Assembly (NCBI GenBank): GCA_034667225.1
Contig: JAXDKG010000051.1
Span: 62,001-126,000 of the forward strand
Reading direction: 5' to 3'
Origin: DATMER01 sp034667225
GTDB lineage: Bacteria > Acidobacteriota > Thermoanaerobaculia > Multivoradales > UBA5704
Length of the DNA: 64,000 nucleotides
Positions 10,780-18,113 of the stretch are shown here, one piece after another. Position numbers and translations under genes: made by a program. Numbering within the stretch: position 1 is the stretch's first letter; each line of letters opens with the position of its first letter. The notes under the pieces were generated by a model. That model ran no database searches, had not been told where the DNA came from, and saw nothing but the letters and a program-made list of their open reading frames with translations.

Positions 10780-11689
10780 GTACAGGGGTCTCCACGCTCG
10801 GCACCGGGCTGCCCGGAATGAGCCCGAGGTCGGAGAGCGCTGCTTCGATCTTCTTGAGGCTCTCCGGCCGCGGCGGCACCACCGGCAGGCGGTAGGCCGG
10901 CTCGATCAGCCCCATCATCGCCATCGCGGCCTTGACCGGCCCCGGATTCGACTCGATGAAGTTGATCTCCATCAGGGCATGGAGCCGCCGGTGCATCTGC
11001 TGCGCCGCCGGGTAATCCCCCTCCAGACAGAGGGAGGCCAGCCGCGACATCGCGTAGGGGACCTCGTTCGAGACCACCGAGACCACCCCGAGACCGCCGA
11101 GCGCCATCAGGGGCAGCGTGATGGCGTCGTCGCCCGAGAGCACCACGAAATCGTGGGGCACCGCCTGGAAGATCTGCGACATCTGGGAGATGTTGCCCGA
11201 CGCCTCCTTGACCGCCACGACCCGCTCGAGCTGGGCGAGGCGGGCGAGGGTGGCCGGGTCAACGTTCAAGCCCGTGCGGCCGGGCACGTTGTAGACCACG
11301 ATCGGCAGGTGGGTGGCGCGGTTGATCTCGCGGTAATGGGCGAAAAGGCCGTCCGGCGTGGGCTTGTTGTAGTAGGGCGTGACGACCAGCAGGCCGTCGG
11401 CGCCGCGGGCCTCGACCTCGCGCGCCAGGGCCACGACCTCTCGGGTGTCATTGCCGCCCGCGCCGCCCAGCACCGGGATCTTGCCGTCGGCCTCCTCGAC
11501 CGTGATCTCGACGACCCGCAGGTGCTCCTCGCGGCTGAGCGTCGGGTTCTCCCCGGTGGTGCCGCAGGGGACGAGGAAGTGGATGCCCGCCTCGATCTGG
11601 CGCTGGACGAGCCGGCGCAGCGCCTCCTCGTCGAGCGAGAGGTCGGACTTGAAGGGGGTGACCAGAGCAGTGCCGCAGCCTTGGAACAT
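10772..11689 (-). CDS. dapA: 4-hydroxy-tetrahydrodipicolinate synthase
   Basis: 305 residues. It condenses pyruvate with aspartate semialdehyde. The catalytic residues match E. coli numbering almost exactly: Thr44/Thr45 (PCGTTGEN), Tyr133 and Arg138 (VVYNVPGRTG), and Schiff-base Lys161 (VAVKEASG). YYNKP is also present. Start: ATG 11689 with AAAGG 7 nt upstream. An in-frame GTG at 11704 would give the 4-nt GTGA overlap with dapB seen elsewhere in this operon and cannot be excluded. Confidence 0.96.
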   Translation of the reverse strand: MFQGCGTALVTPFKSDLSLDEEALRRLVQRQIEAGIHFLVPCGTTGENPTLSREEHLRVVEITVEEADGKIPVLGGAGGNDTREVVALAREVEARGADGLLVVTPYYNKPTPDGLFAHYREINRATHLPIVVYNVPGRTGLNVDPATLARLAQLERVVAVKEASGNISQMSQIFQAVPHDFVVLSGDDAITLPLMALGGLGVVSVVSNEVPYAMSRLASLCLEGDYPAAQQMHRRLHALMEINFIESNPGPVKAAMAMMGLIEPAYRLPVVPPRPESLKKIEAALSDLGLIPGSPVPSVETPVHV

Positions 11690-11700
11690 GATGATGCCTT

Positions 11701-12393
11701 TCACCGGGAAGCGACGATCTCTTCCCAGACCTGACTGAACTCGTAGAAACCGCGCCGGCCGATCATCCATCTCGCGCCGCGTAGAGCTCCGTGCGCGAAA
11801 CCGGCCCGGCTGCGGGCGGTGTGCTGGAGGGTGATGGTATCAGCCTCCGAATCGAACCCGATCTGATGGGTCCCGGGGATCGCGCCGGCCCTGTTGCTGG
11901 CCACGTCGATCCCCCGGCTCCAGCCTGCCCCCTCCATCACCCTCTGGATCTGGAGGAGCGTGCCCGAGGGGGCGTCCTTCTTCTTGCTGTGATGGATCTC
12001 GTAGAGCCAGGCTTGGTAGGAGGTTTCCTCCGCCAGCAGGCGGGACGCCGCCTCGGCCAGCTTGTAGAAGACCTGCACTCCCACCGAGAAGTTGGCGCCG
12101 TGCAGGAAGCCGGCCCCGTGTGTCTCCACAGCCTCGCGCACCCGCGGCAGCGCTTCGTGCCAGCCGGTCGTCCCCTCGACCAGAGAGATGCCCAGCATCG
12201 CCAAGCGCTCCGCCGTCTCTGGCACGGCCGCCGCGGTGGAGAAGTCGATAGCCACGTCAACCCCTTGAAACCGCTCGTCGAACTGGTGATCCGAGCCGTC
12301 CAGCCGCAGAACCACCTCGAAGCCGTGTTCGGGAGCGAGCTGCTCGACGAGCTTGCCCATCCGTCCGTAGCCGATAAGTGCCAGCTTGCTCAT
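11701..12393 (-). CDS. dapB: 4-hydroxy-tetrahydrodipicolinate reductase
   Basis: 230 residues, on the short side for DapB (often 240-270) but with all signatures: the nucleotide-binding loop GYGRMGKL, the core AIDFSTAA and VEGTTGW, and the substrate/catalytic motif EIHHSKKKDAPSGT. It reduces the DapA product with NAD(P)H. ATG 12393 overlaps the lysC stop by 4 nt. A longer frame continues upstream to 12774 but there it only shadows lysC. Confidence 0.95.
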   Translation of the reverse strand: MSKLALIGYGRMGKLVEQLAPEHGFEVVLRLDGSDHQFDERFQGVDVAIDFSTAAAVPETAERLAMLGISLVEGTTGWHEALPRVREAVETHGAGFLHGANFSVGVQVFYKLAEAASRLLAEETSYQAWLYEIHHSKKKDAPSGTLLQIQRVMEGAGWSRGIDVASNRAGAIPGTHQIGFDSEADTITLQHTARSRAGFAHGALRGARWMIGRRGFYEFSQVWEEIVASR

Positions 12394-13652
12394 CCGAAGA
12401 CCCGCTCGTGCAGCTCGGCGATCACGGCCGCCTCCTCGCGCTCGTCCACCAGACAGCGGACGCACGGCGCGGAGACCCCCTCGAGAAGCAGCCGCGGCTC
12501 CCAGGGCTGCGCCATCTCCAGCGTTCTTTCCGCCAGCTCCGGATCGGCAGCCAGGTCGTCGGAGACCATCGTCACCACGGTACGGCCGGGGCCGACCTCC
12601 GTGCTTCCGAAAGCCTCCCGGATCTCCGGTAGTCGGTCGGGACGGTCCAGAGAGAGCTCGGCCCGGTCCCCGTCGGCGCTCAGGGTGAGAAGCGCCGGCC
12701 GGAAGCGCTCGCAGACCTCCCAGATCCATTCCGGCTCGCCATGCACGGTGAGCTGATGCACGCCGGGCTTGCATGCGATCGATTTGATCCCCGGCGACGA
12801 GTCGCGCCGGCCGATCAGCGTCCCCTCCGCCCGATGCAAGGAGTTGAGGATGCGGATCGGGACATCCGCCCGGCTCGCCGGTCCGAGGGTGCCCCAGTGC
12901 GGCTTCTTGGCTCCTGAGCAGGCCAGCTCCAGGGCCTCGTCGAAGGAGAGCGTCGGGATCCGCCGTGCCCCGGGAACGATCCGCGGGTCCGCGGTCATGA
13001 TGCCGTCCACGTCGGTCCAGATCTGGACCTCTTCGGCCTGGATCGCCGCGCCCACGACGGCGGCGGAGAAGTCGGAGCCCTCCTTGCCGAGCGTGGTGGT
13101 GACGCCGTCCACGGTGGAGCCCACAAATCCTCCGAGCACCGGGATTCGCCCCTCCTCGAGATGGGGAAGGAGCGCGTCCCTCATCCGAGGCTCGGTCTCT
13201 TCATAGATCGGCCTGGCGCGGGTGAAATCGTCGTCGGTGATCATCACCCGGCGGCAGTCGATCCATGGGGACTCCAGCGCGAAGGAGAGGATTGCGCTCG
13301 AGATGAGCTCGCCGAAGCTCGCCACATGGTCGGCAAGGCGGGGAGTGACCCGTCCCTCGGCCGCGATCTCGTCGAGCACGCTCCGCAGCTCGGAGAAGTA
13401 GCTCTCCAGCACGCCGTGCGCTCCGGGAGATGCCTCGCGCCGGTGATACTCGCGAAGCTCCTCGAACAGGGCGCTGGAATCCTCCCCGACCGCGGCGGCA
13501 TCGGCGGCCTCCCATAGCTTGCGCGTCGTCTTGGCCATGGCCGAGACCACCACGACCGGCTGCCGGTCGCGCTGGCCGCGTACGATCCCCACGACCCGCC
13601 CGATGGACTCCGCGGTGTCCACTGAGCTGCCGCCGAATTTCATGACGATCAT
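12390..13652 (-). CDS. lysC: Aspartate kinase
   Basis: 420 residues, a monofunctional aspartokinase giving beta-aspartyl phosphate, first step of the aspartate family. The kinase domain shows MKFGGSSV at residues 4-11, ITDDDFTRARP, and LGKEGSDFSA with the WTDVDGIMTADPR block. A divergent ACT regulatory region follows from about residue 285, suggesting end-product feedback. ATG 13652 overlaps the asd stop (ATGA). It ends with a 4-nt overlap into dapB. Confidence 0.94.
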   Translation of the reverse strand: MIVMKFGGSSVDTAESIGRVVGIVRGQRDRQPVVVVSAMAKTTRKLWEAADAAAVGEDSSALFEELREYHRREASPGAHGVLESYFSELRSVLDEIAAEGRVTPRLADHVASFGELISSAILSFALESPWIDCRRVMITDDDFTRARPIYEETEPRMRDALLPHLEEGRIPVLGGFVGSTVDGVTTTLGKEGSDFSAAVVGAAIQAEEVQIWTDVDGIMTADPRIVPGARRIPTLSFDEALELACSGAKKPHWGTLGPASRADVPIRILNSLHRAEGTLIGRRDSSPGIKSIACKPGVHQLTVHGEPEWIWEVCERFRPALLTLSADGDRAELSLDRPDRLPEIREAFGSTEVGPGRTVVTMVSDDLAADPELAERTLEMAQPWEPRLLLEGVSAPCVRCLVDEREEAAVIAELHERVFG

Positions 13653-14698
13653 GCGTCGAGCAATCCCTCGGACTGCATCAGCTCCGCGTTGAGCACGGCC
13701 GCGCCCGCGGCGCCGCGGAGGGTGTTGTGGGAGAGCGCCACCATCTTCCAATGGAGCACGGGGCACTCCCGGATGCGGCCGACGGGGGTGGCCATGCCCT
13801 TCTCCAACCCGGCATCCTTGCGGGTCTGCGGCCGGTCGGGGGCCTCCATCACGTGGATGGGCCGGCGCGGCGCCGAGGGCAGCTCCCGCTCCTGAGGGAT
13901 GCCGCGGAACCCTTCGAGCGCCGCGATCAGCTCCTCCCGCGAAGGCCGGCGCTCGAATTCCAGGCTCATTGCCACCATGTGGCCGTCGATCGCCGGCACC
14001 CGGTGGCAGCTCGCGCTGATCTCCATGGGCAGAGGCTCGATCCGGTCGCCCACGAGATCGCCCAGGATCTTCTGGGGCTCGCTCTCGACCTTCTCCTCCT
14101 CGCCGCCGATGTAGGGGATGACGTTGCCCAGCGCGTCGAGCGATGGGACCCCGGGGTAACCCGCGCCGGAGACGGCCTGGAACGTGGTCACCATGGCATT
14201 CATGAGCCCGAACTGCTTGAGCGGGGCCATCGCCATGACCAGCCCGACGGCCGCGCAGTTGGGATTGGTGACGATGGCGCCGGTCCATCCCCGCTCGCGG
14301 CGCTGCAACGGCAGCAGCGCCAGGTGGCCGGGGTTGACCTCGGGGATGAGCAGGGGCACGTCCTCGGCCATCCGGTAGTGGCTGGAATTGGAGACCACGA
14401 TGTGCCCCGCGGCCGCGAAGTCACGCTCGATCTCGCCCGCCAGGTTGGACGACATGGACGAGAAGATCAGCTTCGGCCCGCGTCCGGGCACGCCTTCATC
14501 GACAATCGCATCGGCCACATTGGCCGGGGGAGCGCCTTCGAGCTGCCAGGACGCCGCCTCCCGGAACCGCTTGCCGGCGCTGCGGTCGCTCGCCGCCAGC
14601 CACTTCACCTCGAACCAGGGATGGTCCTCCAGGAGCTGGATGAACCGCTGTCCCACCGTACCGGTGGCCCCCAGGATGCCGACCTCGATCTTTTTCAT
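13649..14698 (-). CDS. asd: Aspartate-semialdehyde dehydrogenase (archaeal/fungal type)
   Basis: 349 residues. It reduces beta-aspartyl phosphate to aspartate semialdehyde with NADPH. The N-terminal Rossmann motif is GILGATGTVGQRF. The acyl-enzyme cysteine is Cys148 (TNPNCAAVG), and Arg233/His240 lie in CHRVPAIDGH. The segment SGAGYPGVPSLDALGNVIPY is characteristic of the archaeal/fungal subfamily rather than the E. coli form. It overlaps both neighbours by 4 nt. Confidence 0.95.
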   Translation of the reverse strand: MKKIEVGILGATGTVGQRFIQLLEDHPWFEVKWLAASDRSAGKRFREAASWQLEGAPPANVADAIVDEGVPGRGPKLIFSSMSSNLAGEIERDFAAAGHIVVSNSSHYRMAEDVPLLIPEVNPGHLALLPLQRRERGWTGAIVTNPNCAAVGLVMAMAPLKQFGLMNAMVTTFQAVSGAGYPGVPSLDALGNVIPYIGGEEEKVESEPQKILGDLVGDRIEPLPMEISASCHRVPAIDGHMVAMSLEFERRPSREELIAALEGFRGIPQERELPSAPRRPIHVMEAPDRPQTRKDAGLEKGMATPVGRIRECPVLHWKMVALSHNTLRGAAGAAVLNAELMQSEGLLDA

Positions 14699-15684
14699 AG
14701 TCCTGTCTTTTGCAAGTGGCGCACCATCTGAGCGTAGAGCCGGACGGCCTCCTCCAGCTCCCGTTTGGGCACCCGTTCCTCGGGGGTGTGGGCGAGGTGG
14801 ATGCTCCCCGGTCCGAGGAGAAACGGCTCCCCCCAGGCGCCGAGCCGGGGGATGTCCGTCGTGTACTTGACTACGGTGCTCGCAAAACCGGGAAGCGAGC
14901 CCAGCCGCATCGCCCGGGTCTCGCGCTCCGTCACCTCGACGCCGGCCAGAGTCTCCCGGATCGCCCGGCGCAGCTCCCCGGTGTCTCCAACCGTGCGGAT
15001 CAGGACCTCGGCTTGGGCATGGTCGGCGATCACGTTCGAAGCCCGTCCGCCCGAGATCGTCCCCACGTTCAGAGTCGTCTCCCCGAGCACGGGGTCCGAC
15101 GGGAGGGGCACGGCCCGAAGCCGGGCCAGAGCTTCCAGCAGCCGGTCGATAGCGGACTCGCCAAGCTCGGGATACGCCGAGTGCGCCATCCGCCCCGCGG
15201 CCTCGATCCGCAGATAGAGGGCGCCTTTGGACCCGAGGGCAAGCCGGTTCTCCGTAGGCTCGCCGTTGATGAGATAGCGGGACCCACGAGGCTGCCGGTT
15301 CGCCACCTGCGCGCCGATACTATCCGTCTCCTCGCCGACGACCAGAAGCAGCCCGAAGCCGCTGGCGCCCTGGGACAGAAGTGTCTCGATCGCCTTGATC
15401 ATCGAGGCCAGGATGCCCTTGGTGTCGCACGCACCCCGGCCATGGACAAAGTCATCGTCCTCCGAAGAGGGGAAGAACGGGGGGACCGTATCGATATGAG
15501 TCGAGAGAACGACCTCGGGCTCGCCCCAGCTCGCGAAGAGATTGAAGCGGTCCCCCTCGACCGGAATTTGCTCGACGGGACCCAGCCTGGAGAGGTACTC
15601 GAACAGGAAATCGCCGACGGCGCGCTCGTTGCCGGTGACCGACTCGATGTCGATCAGGGCGCGGGTGAGGGCGATGAGGTCCAC
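14695..15684 (-). CDS. M20-family deacylase, probable succinyl-diaminopimelate desuccinylase
   Basis: 329 residues. A co-catalytic zinc peptidase of the M20 family, with metal-site motifs STHIDTVPPF (His63, Asp65), GRGACDTKG (Asp87), catalytic Glu in VVGEETDS (118-119) and HTPEERV near the end. The lid/dimerisation domain lies between about residues 165 and 265. Position between DUF4926 and asd in the DAP operon, together with dapD, argues for the DapE reaction. ArgE/LysK-type activities are possible, as length and motifs fit both. The start is GTG 15684, sharing one base with the upstream TAG. Confidence 0.85.
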   Translation of the reverse strand: MDLIALTRALIDIESVTGNERAVGDFLFEYLSRLGPVEQIPVEGDRFNLFASWGEPEVVLSTHIDTVPPFFPSSEDDDFVHGRGACDTKGILASMIKAIETLLSQGASGFGLLLVVGEETDSIGAQVANRQPRGSRYLINGEPTENRLALGSKGALYLRIEAAGRMAHSAYPELGESAIDRLLEALARLRAVPLPSDPVLGETTLNVGTISGGRASNVIADHAQAEVLIRTVGDTGELRRAIRETLAGVEVTERETRAMRLGSLPGFASTVVKYTTDIPRLGAWGEPFLLGPGSIHLAHTPEERVPKRELEEAVRLYAQMVRHLQKTGL

Positions 15685-15923
15685 TAAGCGGTCTTGGCCA
15701 AGCTGCGGACGGTAACAAGGTCGTCACCGGCCACAGGCCGAACGTCAGCCTGTTTCAGAGTCACCAGGGCTTCTGTCCGTCCGGCTGCGGTGACGAACTC
15801 GACCTCGAGGCCATCAGGTTCATAGACCTGAACGATCGCACCGAGATCGCCCTTGCGCAGGTTGTGTTTTGGGACATCCCGGGTCAGAACCACTGTATCG
15901 AGTACGCTGTAGCTCATGTTCAA
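15684..15923 (-). CDS. DUF4926 domain protein
   Basis: 79 residues matching DUF4926, a small beta-barrel-like family recognised by DTVVLTRDVPKHNLRKGDLG and VYEPDGLEVEFVTAAG. These proteins usually sit beside a DUF6883 gene, as here, and the pair has been thought of as toxin-immunity or toxin-antitoxin-like; function is unproven. The start overlaps DUF6883 by 4 nt. The stop shares a base with the M20 GTG, so it is translationally coupled to the lysine operon. Confidence 0.8.
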   Translation of the reverse strand: MNMSYSVLDTVVLTRDVPKHNLRKGDLGAIVQVYEPDGLEVEFVTAAGRTEALVTLKQADVRPVAGDDLVTVRSLAKTA

Positions 15924-16255
15924 TCCTCAGGGTAGATTGTAACCAGTCGGGGCACCTGTTCACCATTTAGGATGATCCAGACACTTCGGATCTCCGCACT
16001 CACACCCGTTGGCCCTGTGATGATCCCTCGAACTAGATACTTCTGGCCGTACTCGGTCCTCTCGCTCGGCTCGGCAGAATCGTGGAGCACCATTTGCCGG
16101 AGCTCCAGCTTGAGGCTTTCCCAGTTCTCGGTCGTGAACCCGACCCTGGCGAAGAAAGCCGCCTTGAAGCGCCCGACCGGATGCACTGGGGAAAGGGCAT
16201 AGTCCCTCAACTTGCGAGGGTCAACTACCGCATGCTCCGCGTTGGGAAGCTTCAT
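15920..16255 (-). CDS. DUF6883 domain protein
   Basis: 111 residues matching DUF6883 (start KLPNAEHAVVDPRKLRDYAL, then HPVGRFKAAFF and YLVRGIITGP). This domain also occurs at the C-terminus of polymorphic toxins. It is the first gene of the eight-gene minus-strand run ending in dapD and is coupled to DUF4926 by ATGA. No signal peptide or membrane segment. What it does at the head of a lysine operon is unknown; it may be a recent cassette insertion using the operon promoter. Confidence 0.7.
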   Translation of the reverse strand: MKLPNAEHAVVDPRKLRDYALSPVHPVGRFKAAFFARVGFTTENWESLKLELRQMVLHDSAEPSERTEYGQKYLVRGIITGPTGVSAEIRSVWIILNGEQVPRLVTIYPED

Positions 16256-16332
16256 TCTGGACCTATCGTATCGGAGATTGAAACGAATCCTGGGTCCTCC
16301 GCGCCCAACCTCCCTGGAAGGAGATCTTTGCC

Positions 16333-17526
16333 ATGAGCTGGATCAAGCACACCGGGGCCCGGTACCACACCCAGGACACGGGCTATTACTGCGGCGCGGC
16401 TTGCGCCATGATGATCCTGAACGAGATCGGCGTGCCGTATGCCGACCTGGACCAGGACGACCTCTACACCTCGAATCACACCCACAACGCCGTGCCGGGC
16501 GACGGCTGGTACACGGACCCCTACGGGCTCCGCTACACCCTGGTCGACCGGCGGCCCGCGAGCTTCACCAACACCTTCGTAGTGCACAAGCCGCTGACCG
16601 AGGTGGAAGGGACGCGGGACATCGTCTACACCCTGTGGCGGTACGGAGTCTCGCCCTCGGTGCTGGTGTTCGGCTGCGCTCACTGGATCGTGGTCCCGGG
16701 CGTCCAGACCAATGTCGAGCCGGCCACCGGGGCCACCTATACGGTCGAGGGCTTCTGGGTCCACAACCCGGTCTTCAAGGACAACGAGCCCCACAGCGCC
16801 ACCGACTCCTGCGGCAACGGCGGCACGGATGGCAATGCCAACGAGTTCGTGACCTATCTCGGCTGGCAGACCACGTATCTGACGGGCTGCGCCTACGACT
16901 CCCCGGGCGGGGAGCGCCAGTACATCAGCGTCTGCGATCCGGACGAGCGCAGCCTCGAGCTGCCGCGCCGGAGGCCGATCGAGCGCAGGTTCCAGGAGCG
17001 CCGGCTGCTGACCCCGGCCGAGGCGCAGGAAGCCGCCCAGGCCGAGCTGAGGGGCTACCGTCTGCACGAGGACAAGCGGGTGAAGGAGCGGCTGGCCAAT
17101 GCCCAGCCCACGGCGCCGATCCCCGTGCTGCGGCTCGACCGGCTCAACAGCTACTATTATCTGGTGCCCTGGGGCACGGACGCGGGCGTCGGCGCGTCGG
17201 CCCAGGTGGATGCGCGGACCGGCCTGCTGCATGGGCTGAACCTGCACCAGGACCCCGTCCGCAAGCAGGTCCTGGCCAGGAAGAACGTCCTGGCCAAGCT
17301 CGCCGGTCAGCGCTTCGAGATGAAGGACAAGAGAGGCCGCATGGGCCGCTTTACGCTCTTCCCGGAGACGGCGTGCCTGTCGCCCTTCCTGGTCTGGAGG
17401 CCGTGCCAGGAGTCCTGGTCGCCCCACCTGCCGTTCTACCAGATCACCGTGGGGGACCACCGGATCTACGTGCGGCTGGACGGCGAGGTCTTCACGCACC
17501 TGACCATTGAAGGAAAGGGAATGTGA
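16333..17526 (+). CDS. C39-like cysteine protease domain protein
   Basis: 397 residues. The first 150 form a papain-like/C39 fold with nucleophile Cys20 (TGYYCGAACAMM), His117 (FGCAHWIVVPG) and a polar residue in WVHNP. Residues 200-265 are a charged helical linker. The last 130 form a second domain (YYYLVPWGTD, WRPCQESWSP, VRLDGEVFTHL) that recurs in the next gene. No export signal is obvious. There is no adjacent bacteriocin ABC transporter, so a peptide-processing role is not supported by context. ATG 16333 follows GGAAGGAG. Confidence 0.75.
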   Translation: MSWIKHTGARYHTQDTGYYCGAACAMMILNEIGVPYADLDQDDLYTSNHTHNAVPGDGWYTDPYGLRYTLVDRRPASFTNTFVVHKPLTEVEGTRDIVYTLWRYGVSPSVLVFGCAHWIVVPGVQTNVEPATGATYTVEGFWVHNPVFKDNEPHSATDSCGNGGTDGNANEFVTYLGWQTTYLTGCAYDSPGGERQYISVCDPDERSLELPRRRPIERRFQERRLLTPAEAQEAAQAELRGYRLHEDKRVKERLANAQPTAPIPVLRLDRLNSYYYLVPWGTDAGVGASAQVDARTGLLHGLNLHQDPVRKQVLARKNVLAKLAGQRFEMKDKRGRMGRFTLFPETACLSPFLVWRPCQESWSPHLPFYQITVGDHRIYVRLDGEVFTHLTIEGKGM

Positions 17527-17533
17527 TCCGGGC

Positions 17534-17986
17534 ATGATCACCGCTGCCGAAGCCGCCGAGGCGGCGCGCCGGGCTCCGCATCTGCCGCTGGGGGAGCCGG
17601 GCGTGCCGCGGCTGGTGGAGCGGCTCGACGGCGGGCCGGCCTACTATCTCGTGCCGTGGGGCACGGCCAGTATCGTCCAGGGCATTGTCCAGGTCGATGC
17701 CGGACAGGGCGGCGTGCTCGGCGTCACCCTTTTCCAGCAGCCCGTCGCGGACCCTCTCCTCTCGCCGGAGCAGGCGCTGGAGACCGCGGCGGGTGGAGAC
17801 CTCGACACGACGCTCCATGGCGTCCGGCTCGTCTGGCAGCCCTGCCAGGAGAGCACTTCGCCGGTCCGTCCGTTCTACGAGGTCGTCTGGGCGGACGGCC
17901 GGAGGGCATACGTGGACATGTCCGGCCGGACGCTGGACCGTCTGACGCCTCTCGGCAGAGGTGGCGGAGGCCAAACGAGCGGGTAG
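17534..17986 (+). CDS. Paralogue of the C-terminal domain of the preceding protease
   Basis: 150 residues. It aligns with the last domain of the upstream protein: AYYLVPWGTAS, GIVQVDAG, WQPCQESTSPVRPFYEV and YVDMSGRTLD correspond to its counterparts, so this is a tandem partial duplication without the protease domain. The start is taken at ATG 17534; an in-frame TTG at 17507 would overlap the previous gene. The last codons and the stop lie within the first unit of repeat array B. Function unknown. Confidence 0.65.
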   Translation: MITAAEAAEAARRAPHLPLGEPGVPRLVERLDGGPAYYLVPWGTASIVQGIVQVDAGQGGVLGVTLFQQPVADPLLSPEQALETAAGGDLDTTLHGVRLVWQPCQESTSPVRPFYEVVWADGRRAYVDMSGRTLDRLTPLGRGGGGQTSG

Positions 17987-18113
17987 AGCCCTCCAACGAG
18001 TGGATAGACCCCTCCAACCACTCGTTTCCGCGCTCCAACGAACAGGTAGACCCCTCTACCCGCTCGTTTGGACTTCCTACCCACTCGTTTGAGCCCTCTA
18101 CCCGTTGCTAGAG
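17974..18113. repeat. Tandem array B: 21-bp units between convergent genes
   Basis: About six and a half 21-nt units. The shared part is CCCTCC/CCCTCT. The other half occurs in both orientations: AAACGAGCGGGTAGAG at 17973-17988 and its exact reverse complement at 18054-18069, plus AACGAGTGG against CCACTCGTT. The array covers the stop codons of both flanking genes (TAG at 17984-17986; TAG of the S41 gene at 18108-18110), so it is essentially the whole convergent junction. Confidence 0.85.
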
